From Sinohyriopsis cumingii (lineage: Eukaryota > Mollusca > Bivalvia > Unionida > Unionidae): DNA of 64,000 nt. The stretch lies in NCBI GenBank assembly GCA_028554795.2, contig CM068826.1, positions 99,469,846 through 99,533,845 of the forward strand, read 5' to 3'. Position 1 is the first letter of the stretch, and the number at the start of each line of letters is the position of its first letter. Below are positions 25,638 to 36,229 of the stretch, piece after piece. A program made the translations under genes and the position numbers. The notes beneath the pieces were generated by a model, which saw nothing but the letters and a program-made list of their open reading frames with translations, searched no databases and was not told the DNA's origin.

Positions 25638-28003
25638 GGCAGTCCCGGAAACCCAAACACATCAAAAGTCCTAGATTCCATTAATGTGTGCAGCCTCAAA
25701 TATTAAGTTAACCAACCCACCCAAAACCATGGTCACATTTTAGACTGAAGTCGTCATAACCCTGATGATAATATTCACCGGTCCTACCTGGTATCCCAGG
25801 AACTCGCATCAGATCACCTCTGCATTATTTGCCATCTTGATCTACCAGTCTTCCTTCCACATTTTTTGCTGCTAAACGAACCCTCCATATGATAAATAGA
25901 ACCAAACTATTGCATGACATCCAAGTAAACCTAACAACTTTCTTATCTCCTTCACCAGAACAACTCGATAACTGCCTGCGTTCATTGCTCGACAAACATA
26001 CCCCAGCCAACCAGGTACAGAGTATCAATTCAAAAGTGTTCTACATGGTATAGCAGTGTTAGGGACCAGCTTCGCGCTGCTAAAAGAGACCGGCCGTAAA
26101 GCTGAGAGGATTTTGCTTTCCGCCAGGCTCACTATTCATAAGCAAATCTATGAAGCCACTAAGAAAAACGTAACATAGTCCATGCAGCGACATCACCCTA
26201 CTACAATACTAAGATCATAGAAAGTTTCAGCTGCAAAGAGCTCTTCGAGATTAATAACAAGCTAATGTCAAGGACAAAATGTACATCACTTCCAACTACC
26301 TTCTATTCAGTCGACCTTCCGGACCTGTTTGCAAATTTCTTCCGTGACAAAGTATAAACCATTAGAGATAAGCTTGACAAAACAAGTACAGTTGGGATAC
26401 ACAATTGCAGCGGAACCATTATCATCATTTGAACTTATCTCTATGGATTTGGTACGTACAATCGTGATAAAGAGTGCACGCAAGTCACGTCAACTTAATC
26501 AAATTCCAACATCACTGCTGCTTGAGTGCTTAGATCAAGTATTGTCTTCACTAACTGATGTTATTAATACATCTCTCATCCGGGGAATTCCCACCATTTT
26601 TCAAAACTGCCATTGTAAAGCCTCTGCTGAAGAAACCAACACTAGACAATATTGATTTAAAGAACTGCCGCGCAGTTTCTAATCTCCCATTCATATAAAC
26701 AATCTTAGAAAATGTTGTTCTATCTCATCTGAATTAAAACATTCTTTTAATCAATGTGAAATCGGCATATCGCACTTGCCACAATACTGAAACTACTCTT
26801 CTAAAAGTAGTGTATGCAAATGGAATACACTGCAGACCGGTTCATCTCTGTTGAGGTGTTCCACAGCCATCTGTTCTTGGATCTGTTATCTTAATTATAT
26901 ACAATCAACCACTCTCAAATGTCATGCATCATCATCCAGTGTTTCACCAACTGTACGCTGACGACACCCAAATATACAAATCCAGCCACCAAACTGAAGT
27001 AGATGCTACCATCCAAGGTGAAGAGAGATGCATTTCTGATGTGAAATCATGGATGGGATGTAACAAGTTGCAGATTAAAGATGATAAATCTAAAACCAAT
27101 CTAACACAAAGACTTTCTCACTCACATCCTTTGCCTCGCACAATAAGTATCAGCAACACCAACACTAAATACACAGTCAGCACGAATCCTAGGTGTTAAT
27201 CTGGACAATACCCTCAAATTGCACTAAGATATCATTAACATATGCAAGACTGCATATCATGAGTTGAGACTCATCAGCTAGCTCCATTCGCAAATATATT
27301 TATGTTGATGTCCCTAAAACACTTGTGTGTTCATTAGTACTCTAAAGACTAGACTATTGTAACTCAATTATGTCTGGTTCATCTCAATAGCTACTCAACA
27401 AATTTCAAAACGTTCAAAAGAAAGATGCTCAGATCCTACTTAGAGTTCCACGATAAGAGCACACCTCCCTTCTGCTCTGTACCCTACACTGGATATCCAT
27501 TCGATACAGAACAAACACAAAATTTGTTCTCTGAGCAGAGTTTCATTGACAGACTTCAGTCCAACATACCTATCCGACCTCACCCATGTGTACACACCAG
27601 CAAGATATGTACGCTCCTCTCCTGACAATCGTATACTCATCATTCCCACTACGCAAACGAAGTAAGATGAACAAAGTTATATTGCATACCAGGGCCAAGC
27701 AACGTGAAATAAATTGCCCAATGAACTTAGACTCAAAGACACAGTGATCCAATTCAAGAGTGCTCTTAAAACTCACTTTTTTCGACTGCAAGAACAAACT
27801 TAAGGACCTATTAATGTTTACTACCTTAAATGTTTTCAGCATGTTTTTGTTTTCTGATTTCATGGTGCTTGTTTTTTTGTAATCTTATCATTAGGTCTTT
27901 TATTTTATAGGTGTTGTCTAATGTTGAAAAGCGCATAGTGCATCCAAAGATTAGGCGCTATACAAAGACCACATTATTGTTTTCATTATTATTATTATTA
28001 TTA

Positions 28004-28041
<38 letters not shown>
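25638..28041 (+). mobile_element. CR1/L2-type LINE, copy 2, 5'-truncated and decayed
   Basis: Matches LINE copy 1 from the point equivalent to about 4505 (shared 'AACACATCAAAA', 'TTCCATTAATGT', 'CCAACCCACCCA') to the (ATT)n tail. It keeps the endonuclease-RT linker, a YADDTQIYK block (26924-27199) and the C-terminal region with its 3' GCGCT hairpin. It lacks the RT motif A region: a clean internal deletion joins sequence equivalent to 3044 and 2858 of copy 1 near 26812. It has no SINE at the site where copy 1 has one. Frames are broken throughout. Confidence 0.88.
27985..28040 (+). repeat. (ATT)n 3' tail of LINE copy 2
   Basis: ATT units with one ATC variant, directly after the GGCGCTATACAAAGACC end typical of CR1/L2/Rex elements. 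Confidence 0.88.
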
Positions 28042-28489
28042 TAATCAATAATAGTTCTCTTACAAACTGTACAACTGTCGCATCGTTCTTAAACAGTTTA
28101 CAAGACAATATTTAGCAAGTATCTGTTGTAGTTAACCTGGACGTGGCTTTCACTTTTTTAATATTTATATTCCAGTTTATGAACCTATTTTTTATAATAG
28201 AAGCCAAGTTTTTAAACGAAGGTAAGAGCACGAGAAGAAAATATTAAAATATTTGCTCCAAAAGAAAGGTAAAGCGCAAAAAAATGACACAAATGAATGT
28301 GGTACATGTAGAATATGTAAAACAAAACAAGACCAAAAGTAAAACCAAACGGATTAGAAGAGAAAATCACAATTTTCAACACCAAAAGTAGAAAACAAAC
28401 TTGGGAAATACATGTGAAATTTGTGTTGCAGCTGATTTATATCCTATGTAATATTCACATCGCAACGTTTTTGGTCTCGAGTTAGGTAT

Positions 28490-28600
28490 TATTCAAAACG
28501 TTTTCATAAATTAGATCTATCAGAGTAGACTGATAGTAAATTTCAAAACAATCAAACTTGATCCACATAGCTCATCCCATTTCGTATAGGTTTTTTAGGC
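28490..28600. repeat. Inverted repeat segment (partner 59210-59330)
   Basis: 'CAAAACGTTTTCATAAATTA' and the following block match the reverse complement of 59210-59330 closely. Confidence 0.8.
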
Positions 28601-29208
28601 GATGTGTGTACCCTTTTTTATGTTGCTATAACAGCGATTTGAATGTCAGTGAATGTTTTGAAATAACAAACACCACTTATAGTTTCTCTCGTACAATCAT
28701 TTTCGTAACATTTTAGGGCCAGTCGCCCAGGCCCGCTACTGATAAATGTTGACGTGTAGTGACCATGACTGCTGCAGGTCAGATTTTAAGGGCCAGTATC
28801 CAATCCCTTTTCATATTTTGACAACTAGTGCCACATCTTTGGCACAAATTGATATCCATCACTGCTGTAGGTTTTCTTTATCACTTCTTGGGACTCCTAG
28901 CCTTGGTTTAATCTTGACGCTTTGCTAAAGGGTGTGATCAGTAATTGTTAATGAGAGCTTGCTGGAAAGTAGCAATCGGTGAAATTTAATTTTACTTCAA
29001 CATCTGACGTACCAAATAATACATGGTATAAAAGGAATATGTAGATCTTGAACATATGTGAATTTGTTTGCAGTGCATCTCGATAGGTATCAGTCACTTA
29101 GAGAAACCTCGTAGATATGTTTGACAGAACCGGTGTAAATTTGAGACTCTTGTACAAATACGAGTGATCTGTTTTAACATTCCAAATCTAACTTGAAATG
29201 CTCAAAAG

Positions 29209-29310
29209 GTGAGATAGAAACAGTTACTGGTTCAAGAAATGTCTGGAATGATCGAGACAACTCGATAGACATCGTCCCTGGACAAAGAATCAGTTTGCTG
29301 CCAATTTCAG
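29209..29310 (+). CDS. Exon of an unrecognised gene, upstream of 30779-30957
   Basis: A 102-nt open stretch between acceptor CTCAAAAG|GT and donor TTTCAG|GTAAGG, with phase 1 at both ends. It contains GSRNVWNDRDNSIDIVPGQR. The acceptor pattern AAAG|GTNAG resembles that of gene C exon 2, and the phases are those of the A/B/C family. The segment SIDIVPGQRIS resembles SVRILPRGHMS in the 6783-6988 exon. No signal-peptide exon was found upstream. Whether the gene is alive is unknown. Confidence 0.45.
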
Positions 29311-30264
29311 GTAAGGTTATCACACAGTGAAACCTACTTATGCCGTGTAGAGCGACCTTAAAGATAGTTAAGCCATACACGATTGCACGATCGTAACAAT
29401 TGTAAATCAAACTATGATATCCCGGAGAGTGTAAACACTTAATCACAACTACCGACGTTTGTACGTGTATGTCGATGTAATTCAAATAATACAGGTAATT
29501 ATTTCATAGAAGTATATATTGTAATTAGGACTTAAATAACAACCCAGGTAATCTAGCGAGATTAACCTATTGACATTTTTATTTTGTGAATTACCAGTGC
29601 TGGCTTAATTGACAAAACTATCTTGTATATGTTAAAGCACGATCTGAATATAATTTACTCTCCTCCGAAAACAATAAAAGACTGTTAGCGAAAATTAAAG
29701 ACACTCATGATCTCAAATGAAGAGGGATATATTTCATAATATTATAGTCATTAGTAACAATGCGAGGTAGACATAAACATTGTAGGAAACTGTTATGATT
29801 GTATTTGCCTCTAGAACGAACGATTACATAACATACGTCATGTCCCATAGGTAGAAGAAGTAGAAAACAAAATAACTGAAAAGTTGCATATAACAAGGGA
29901 ATACAAATATAAATAGTAAGTCTTTATTTAGGACTAATTCACTCGTTCAGAGGCGACAAGTTATATAGTGTGATATCTTTACTGCAATATTACATGGTAA
30001 TTATCATTATATAAAGAAGAGAATCAATTTTCCGCTCTTGATCCAAATATACAAAGGTCTGGAAATACATGAGAGTAACCGAGCAAGGAAAACCCCAGAT
30101 TCAAACAGGCCCTTTCTTCGCTGACTTCCAGATGACTGACCTCAATACAGACCTTCACTTTACGGATTGCAGCTCAGTTGGTTCGCAGTAACGAAAACCT
30201 GTTGCTAGAGACGAAAATAATAAAACAGTGCAAATGAGAGGCGTTATTGTATATTGAATGATCT

Positions 30265-30360
30265 GGTCACATGTTATATATTACCCACTTGTTTTCTTCA
30301 AATCCTGGCAGCATTTAAAACGGCCTTGGTCACGATAGAAGCAGACACAGTATCATTAAG
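30265..30360. repeat. Direct repeat segment (partner about 59400-59500)
   Basis: Shares 'TCTGGTCACA', a '[CG]CAGCATTTA' type block and 'AAGCAG[AG]CAC' in the same order with 59400-59500. This is opposite in orientation to the 28490/59210 match, so 59.2-59.5 kb is a mosaic. Confidence 0.6.
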
Positions 30361-30778
30361 CTCATAAAACAGAAATTCTTACCTGGTATATTAGAATAGT
30401 ATTTATCTTCTTCTGATCTGTTTTACTTTCAGGATGTTCGATCCTTTTTACAGTAAGTATATTCTCTCATTATGAACCAGATATGTTTGCTCCATTATGG
30501 AGATCTAGCTTTCAGAAAGAAAGAAAATGCTATCCAGGTTTACAGCCTTCAAACGAATAGGTTTTTCAAAGCAAAATGAAACAAATGTTTATTTTGTGCA
30601 TGGAAGAAATCAAACTGAATGCATTAAAATTCGTTTCTCCAATTTAAATGGTTCTAAGCACGAACTGCGTAGATTCAAGCGCCCACATGCTAAATAAACA
30701 ATTTATTAGATGAAAACAATTCTTATCTCCATCACCTTCACTGACCATCCATTAAATCGTGTTTGTTAAGTGAGCCAG

Positions 30779-30957
30779 GTAAACGACGTGTCCAAATTAG
30801 AGCAGGAAGATACATTGTAGCAGTAACTCCATTTCAGGGGTACAGCGCTGCTTTTATTGTTTGCTTTACTGAAAACAAAGATTGTATAGTATTCGCCAAC
30901 TGTCACCGTAAGCACAGTGACGTGTTCTTGGACTCCTACCCTACAGGGTTAAAATAG
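30779..30957 (+). CDS. Second exon of the unrecognised gene begun at 29209
   Basis: Acceptor GTGAGCCAG|GT restores the phase left by 29310. The frame reads VQIRAGRYIVAVTPFQGY and ENKDCIVFANCHRK and stops at TAG (30955-30957). Beyond the stop, similarity to 23321-23533 continues in the same frame (PTG then ELLSEL), with TAG replacing a Trp codon and a further TAA downstream. So either the stop is a lesion and the true frame was longer, or both regions are 3' UTR. The alternating pattern and C[IY]VFA resemble the gene B exon 4 candidate. Confidence 0.45.
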
Positions 30958-31577
30958 GAATTACTTTCTGAACTGTGCCGGTATCCATCCTAAGTGTTCG
31001 CTCAGCGAAATTGTCTCGCAGAAACGATGGTCACCATGCTATTAAATGATCTAACTGAAGGTATGTACTATCTTGGTTGATCAAACGCTATCTAAGCTTC
31101 AATTTACATACTGCGCACATTATCGGCATTTCTTGTTGAAAAGAGAAGGAAACTTTCTTTGAGATACTTGCACATTTCAAAACACACCGATCATCTTCAA
31201 AGATTTCGAGTATGCGTTTGTATAGGTAGTCCTGCACATGTAAGATATATTACTATGCGCCTTAGTACGCAACTATTGAATGTAATCAAAGAGGCCCAAC
31301 GAACTCTGTTTTGATTATGCATGGAAACTCCACCCTAATATAAAGATGTAACAAAATAGACACGTTGGTGGATGTGGTATGTTTACCAAGTTCTATCTAA
31401 AGTTTTTTCGTATATATACTTTCCATATGCGTTAGTTGTGATTAAGCATGTTAACCCCTAGTCTGAAAATCGAAATAGATGGATCGAACCCAAATCGATA
31501 GGTTTCTTACGTTTGAGTGTATTTTCTCAACGTTTTATTAAAATATCAACTTCAGACTTTTGTGTATTTTCCTATAT

Positions 31578-31603
31578 GCGAGAGAGAGAGAGAAAGAGAG
31601 AGA
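31578..31603. repeat. (GA)n microsatellite
   Basis: Short GA run with one AA interruption. Confidence 0.85.
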
Positions 31604-31772
31604 TTTATTCGATCTCACTATCGTACTCAATATGAAACTAGAGAACAATAACGCTATATGTAGATATACCTCCCATCGTCTCTTACATAAATGATTTCAT
31701 GAAGATATGTGCATAAGAGTGCATTGTCTCTCTTTTGTTCTTGGTACACTGTTAAAATACTTTCGGACATTA

Positions 31773-32266
31773 TTGGTTCCGTACCACTAGATTGTGTTTT
31801 TTCAGCTTGTTCCTTACCACTGGATTGTATGTAGCCAGCTGGTTCCGTATCACTGGATTTTATGTTAACCTTCTGTTTCAAGTTGGCTGCACGAGCCTGT
31901 TTGGTTTACCAGTTCGTTCCGTACCACTGGACTTTGTATTTCCTATATTATTCCGTGCTCTACTAGACTTTTTGTTTACCAGCTGGTACCGTACCGCTGG
32001 ATTTTATGATTAACAGTAGTTTCCGTATCAATGGCCTGTGTGTTTAAAAGTTGATTCCGTGCCACTAGATGTCATGATTACCTGTTGATTCCGTATCACT
32101 GGATTGTGTGTTTACCAGATGGTTCCCACACCACTGGATTTTATGATTACCAGTTGATTCAGTATCACCGGCCTGTGTGTTTATCAGTTGGTTCGTACCA
32201 CTGCATTTTATGATTACCAGTTCATTCCGTATCAGTGGCCTGTGTGTTTATCAGTTGGTTCCGTAC
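31773..32266. repeat. Minisatellite, about 33-34 bp unit with a dimeric higher order
   Basis: Roughly 15 units of the type 'TGGTTCCGTACCACTGGATT' plus 'TTATGATTACCAG'. Alternate units differ consistently (CACTGGATTTTATGAT versus [CA]TGGCCTGTGTGTTTA), giving a period near 67 bp in the right half. A reverse-strand SSGTEP-rich reading (31881-31654) is a by-product. Confidence 0.85.
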
Positions 32267-32423
32267 GTTTTACGTTTGCTAAGAGTTTCATGCTTGGCGT
32301 ACTTGGATATCGCACCTCACAATTTTACACTTGATTGGTCATTTATGCCTTCTGCGTCCACTGCTTCTCTCCATGTCAGTGGGATATATGTTGCTGAGCC
32401 AGTTTAGGCCCAATGATCTTTAA

Positions 32424-32964
32424 TTGTTCTGTTGGTACTGGTTTTATATTGCATTCCGCACCTCCAATCAATGGTCCATAATTTTCATAATGGTCACATT
32501 TTGTTCATATTTTCATTTTCTTTCTTTCTATTACGGAGGTCGTGCCTCATCTCAATACAACGAACAGAGATGTTTCTTATATTACAATAAGCGTTTTGTA
32601 TTTGCAACAAATTGCTATGTAGTAAAACACTGCAATGCATGTACTTACTTGCCTTTTGTGGCATTCGTTACAAAATGTCCCCTACAAAGAATGCTGCGTG
32701 GCGTCGCAAATGACAGAAAAGTAAGTGAAGCCATCAATAGCCAAAATGAAGGCGGAGGTGAAGTGGCCCAGAATGAAGGCACCATTGTCAACATCAAACG
32801 CCGCCAGGCGCCAAACTGGAAAATCTAGCGAAGGGGCTTATGATGGACCCCATCTTCTTAGTATTATAACCCAAGAGGTTTGTTGCTGTCATACATGCCG
32901 CAAGCTCTCTTTTTGTATTTATGTTTGTGGCGGTTGCAGCTTCATAACAATACCTGTTTTATAA
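32424..32964 (+). other. Unresolved, locally G+C-richer stretch with overlapping open frames
   Basis: Plus frames 32424-32828 and 32725-32964 overlap. The 32690-32830 part, read as KVSEAINSQNEGGGEVAQNE in one frame, looks coding-like, and a GTAAGTGAAG donor-like string lies within it. No family is recognised and the direction is unclear. It could be a fragment of an unrelated element. Confidence 0.25.
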
Positions 32965-33027
32965 GCTATGTCTCATTGTTCAATTTCTTAACAAGTTTAC
33001 TCATTACACTTTGTCCAAATAGTTATG

Positions 33028-33174
33028 TCATGCGGCAAATACATAGCAACTATTTGGTTCACTAGTATCGTTTATGTTCACTACAACGTCACGAAAGTGG
33101 CCAGCATCAAGTACAACGTATGTCTTTGTTTCAATTGTGTACTCACATACTTTGACTTCGTAATATTGGCAAGA
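33028..33174 (-). CDS. Gene B, candidate exon 4 (terminal)
   Basis: A 49-codon frame after TCTATGGTCAG reads SCQYYEVKVCEYTIETK and ends NSCYVFAA before TGA. It enters in phase 0, so it joins only to the second donor of exon 3 (33318), not to the first donor that gene C uses. It starts near SCQ, comparable to RCQ in exon 4 of gene C, but the cysteine spacing differs. Intron 3 would be only about 143 nt, most of it a (TA)n array. The acceptor lacks a strong pyrimidine tract. Confidence 0.35.
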   Translation of the reverse strand, partial: SCQYYEVKVCEYTIETKTYVVLDAGHFRDVVVNINDTSEPNSCYVFAA

Positions 33175-33238
33175 CTGACCATAGAAATTCTTTCTTTTCA
33201 CTTTCTATCTTCCTTTTGACTCTATCTCTATATATACG

Positions 33239-33311
<73 letters not shown>
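33239..33311. repeat. (TA)n microsatellite
   Basis: About 36 TA units in the presumed intron 3 of gene B. Confidence 0.95.
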
Positions 33312-33312
<1 letters not shown>

Positions 33313-33317
33313 CTTAC

Positions 33318-34310
33318 AACAAGCGAAATGTTTGACTTACTCGATATTCTCTCATTCACAATCGAAATTCCGTCGAAGTGGGCAATAAAGAAGATTCCAA
33401 TATCAACTGGATCATAGGCCGCTGTTATGTTTACTGCAGAGAAAACATTAAATATATAGATTTGGCTCAACTCTTTACAAATGTATTATTCTAATAAATT
33501 TCTATGGTGAGAACTCTAATGCTGATGGAACATGGGCTCAGATATAGTTTTCGTAGGACAATGTTTGCCGAAGCACGAGTGGTGAGTTTGAACCAATGAT
33601 TGTTGCAACTGTTTTTACAATCCTCTGCCAAACATTTGTATACAGTAATAGTTGTGTGATCATTATTCTTATATAATGTCACTAAATGTAATAGTTAATA
33701 AAACGAAATTGTGCAAAACAAATGTTTATGGAGGGAGAACTGAATTTATGCAGTGTCTGTTTGAACATACCTAACGTCAATCAAAGTTAATAACTAGATA
33801 TGTGGTTATGTAAACAAATCTGTTTGCAGAGTTGATTTACAAACTTTGCAAGTGTGAAAAGAGGACATTATTAATGAAATCATACAATTTGAGTGTTGTC
33901 CTAACGTCTATTTCTTAGTAAATAGTCCAATAAAAAAGTTACCGACAGTCAATATCATTTTTCCTGTGGAAAAAAAGACAAAAGGAAACTAAAGTCAATA
34001 CACTTACATTCTAGCACGTAGATGTTGCAGGTGTAGTCATGGCATTTTACAAGTCCTTTAAGGTCCTCCACGAGAGATACTACTTTTACAAGAGGATAGG
34101 ATGGAATTATAGCATCTTTTGTCAGAGCTATTACTGCGTTCGCAATTCCTAAAGGTGGAAACATCACTTCCAGCCACGAGGATCCGCTCGTATGCAGATC
34201 ACGGATTTTACTAGGTCTAATTGCGTCTCTGTTCTCTTTACTTTTAAGATCGCTGGTATCGCCGCTCAGTTTTAAAATGTTTGTTGACACTGCCTGGGCT
34301 TTGTTTCCCT
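33318..34310 (-). CDS. Gene B, exons 2 and 3 of a secreted cysteine-rich family member
   Basis: Exon 2 (34310-34008, 303 nt) runs from TTTTTCAG|AGGGAAAC to GAAT|GTAAGTG and is open for exactly 100 codons plus split codons; it begins GNKAQAVSTNILKLSG and ends KCHDYTCNIYVLE. Exon 3 (33433-33341, 93 nt) runs from TCTCTGCAG|TAAAC to a GTAAGTC donor and includes VDIGIFFIAHFDGISIVNER. Phases (1-1, 1-1) and exon 3 length equal those of gene C. The third and fourth cysteines of gene C are both replaced (Tyr, Asn). A second donor, GTAAGTT, lies 23 nt downstream with the frame still open. No Lys-Arg site is present before the cysteines. No signal-peptide exon was found between 34320 and 35000, so B may be non-functional or start elsewhere. 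Confidence 0.55.
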
Positions 34311-34393
34311 CTGAAAAATAAATCAATATGCATTAGTAATGAGAATTTTGAACAGATGTGTACGTTATTCATAGAAACATTGTAAAATTATAC

Positions 34394-34429
34394 CTGAGGA
34401 CACATTACTTTGAAGTCCGTTTCCTTCGA
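34394..34429 (-). CDS. Possible 36-nt micro-exon of gene B
   Basis: Between TTATTAG and CTCAG|GTATAA lies a 36-nt stretch with phase 1 at both ends, coding VEGNGLQSNVSS. Its EGN start resembles the EGN start of exon 2 in genes A and B, as if the 5' end of exon 2 had been duplicated. It can be inserted or skipped without changing the frame. Chance is possible at this size. Confidence 0.25.
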
Positions 34430-34515
34430 CTAATAATAAATATAAATGTTAACGAGTAATATTTTCACATGATATAGGTTGCTTACTATCGATACAGTTT
34501 CATATGTGCTTTTCT

Positions 34516-34534
34516 GTGTAAAAGTGGTTCAAGA
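34516..34534 (-). promoter_or_regulatory. 19-bp intronic sequence shared with gene C
   Basis: 'GTGTAAAAGTGGTTCAAGA' is identical to 46510-46528, in the same orientation to the gene, 206 bp upstream of exon 2 here and 177 bp upstream in gene C. It is either a remnant of recent common ancestry or a conserved intronic element. Confidence 0.35.
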
Positions 34535-34739
34535 AAAAAATACGTATAATGAACCATCTTTCTTTACACATTGCCCTACGTGTTGTGGCCCTAACCCAGT
34601 AAAATTTTGATGCATTTTCCAAATTTGACTGCCTATACAAGTCTTCTAATTAAATAGCCTCAAATTTCACGGTTACTAAATGTTGCATTTGTCGGAATAC
34701 ATATCCTTCCTAGATGTCCCAAAGAATGGATCCAAAAAT

Positions 34740-34860
34740 TACGTTTCTTCTGATGCCTATGTCGTTTGGCATGAATGCTTTTGTCAGAAACATGTTTGCG
34801 ATTTAAAAAATGAAGATATCAGAAACGATGCATGCTGACATGATTTTCAATATTTGGTGA
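34740..34860. repeat. Inverted repeat segment (partner 18891-19010)
   Basis: See the partner segment upstream of gene A. It places gene B and gene A as inverted copies of one locus. Confidence 0.7.
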
Positions 34861-35577
34861 ACGTAAAAAACAGAGTTAGGTCGATAGTTAGATGAAGTAT
34901 TCTTTTTTCTTTCTCTAATGAATTGCGAAAACTTTACTAATTTCAATGGCACTGAAAATTAACAAGAAGTGATACCACATTTAATTACTCCATTGAATAT
35001 CCCAATTGCATAAATAGAGCACAGAAAGAATGAATAGATAATTGAACAATTGGGACTGTTCATGAGTGCTGAAGACTCCATATAGAGTGATAAAACGATC
35101 TATCTCTCAGATAAAAAATATGCTATTGTAAAAAATTGCCTAGACAGATGTGTCTATACTTGTAACAAAATTATAATTTGTATTGAAAATGAAAATGAGT
35201 CGCGTATTATAGATACGTTATGTAGTTATGAGCTATATCATGACGTGCTGATGTGTCAGTTGCTTTCTTATTTCTCATCTCATAGAAAGCCGTTTCATGT
35301 AATGCGTTATTTTATAACCAAATGTTTTCCCCTAAGCGTTGATAGTATTTGAGATCTTTTAATAATGCCCATGAATAGTCATAATGTTTGAATAGTTATA
35401 TATAACATTGACATGCCTATCTATCTTTCATAAGGTGGGGATTATATCGTCCTGTCTGTCTGTCTCTCCTTCATCATTACAATGTGTCTCTTACACCATT
35501 AAAGATACCACAGACACGAGCTGTAACTTGACATAATGGCATGGTATATCCAGTGCGGACTATTGATCATGCCCATT

Positions 35578-35733
35578 AGCTTGTATGCATGCCCCAGGAC
35601 AATCGCTGTGAAGCATTTGCGAGCAATGACGTTTAAGCATATATGTTGGTTGAAGGACATAATGAATTGTACACACTTCCTATCTGACCATAATGGAGAC
35701 TTGCTCCTGGGTCATCACTTGGAAACGGTTTAA
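35578..35733 (+). pseudogene. Degenerate copy of the 6783-6988 exon region
   Basis: Shares 'TGCCCCA', 'GGGTCA' and 'CTTGGAAAC' in order with 6783-6900. The frame equivalent to SWVTTWKPF there reads SWVITWKRF here. The flanking frame does not hold, so this looks like a worn exon copy. Confidence 0.35.
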
Positions 35734-36019
35734 CCCACCAGACTATAACTATATAGGTTTGAAGGGCACGATGAGAAAGAACTACATGTATATTCAGCAA
35801 ATAATATGGGTTGTGCCGCTGTTGTTGGGAACTTGCCTATCCTTGAAATATGGAAACCGTTAAGGTTCCCAGGACATAAGTACGAATGAAAGTAAATATT
35901 TATAGTTTTTTGAAAGCATTTGCCCGGTTAAATCATACCCCTAGCAATATAGATCGGAAACCTGGTAATATACTGATGCATTATTGACGTAAGTATATGT
36001 GTGTTGTGTCTCACTTTAG

Positions 36020-36229
36020 ATTACACTCACTCCGGTGCAAACTGTACAAGTGATACAGCCTACCTGCTCCTTGAAAAAAAAAACGTAGAATCAGTGTGCA
36101 TAAATGTGAGTGTAATTTTGTACAAATCTTCCAGTGATATTCAGCTTTTAAGGTATACTGATATTAAAATGCCGGTTTTTGATGTTTTACAAATTATATA
36201 ATAATTTGACAGTGTTGTATACTAATAAA
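36020..36229 (+). CDS. Terminal exon of a probable family member (gene F), with poly(A) signal
   Basis: Acceptor TCTCACTTTAG is followed by a 182-nt open stretch (36020-36201) that enters in phase 1, as gene C exon 4 does. It reads YTHSGANCTSDTAYLLLEKK, then VCINVSVILYKS, and ends at TAA. AATAAA follows at 36224-36229, 23 nt after the stop. The C-x16-C spacing with alternating hydrophobics is like C-x12-C-L-x-L in gene C exon 4. No upstream exons were identified. It lies on the strand opposite gene B, within the interval between gene B exon 2 and its putative promoter. Confidence 0.45.

Noticed and set aside
25825-26028. Minus-strand frames over 25.6-28.0 kb
   Set aside because: Shadows of the forward-strand LINE copy 2.
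31654-31881. Reverse-strand SSGTEP-rich frame
   Set aside because: A by-product of the 33-bp minisatellite; no start context and no extension beyond the array.
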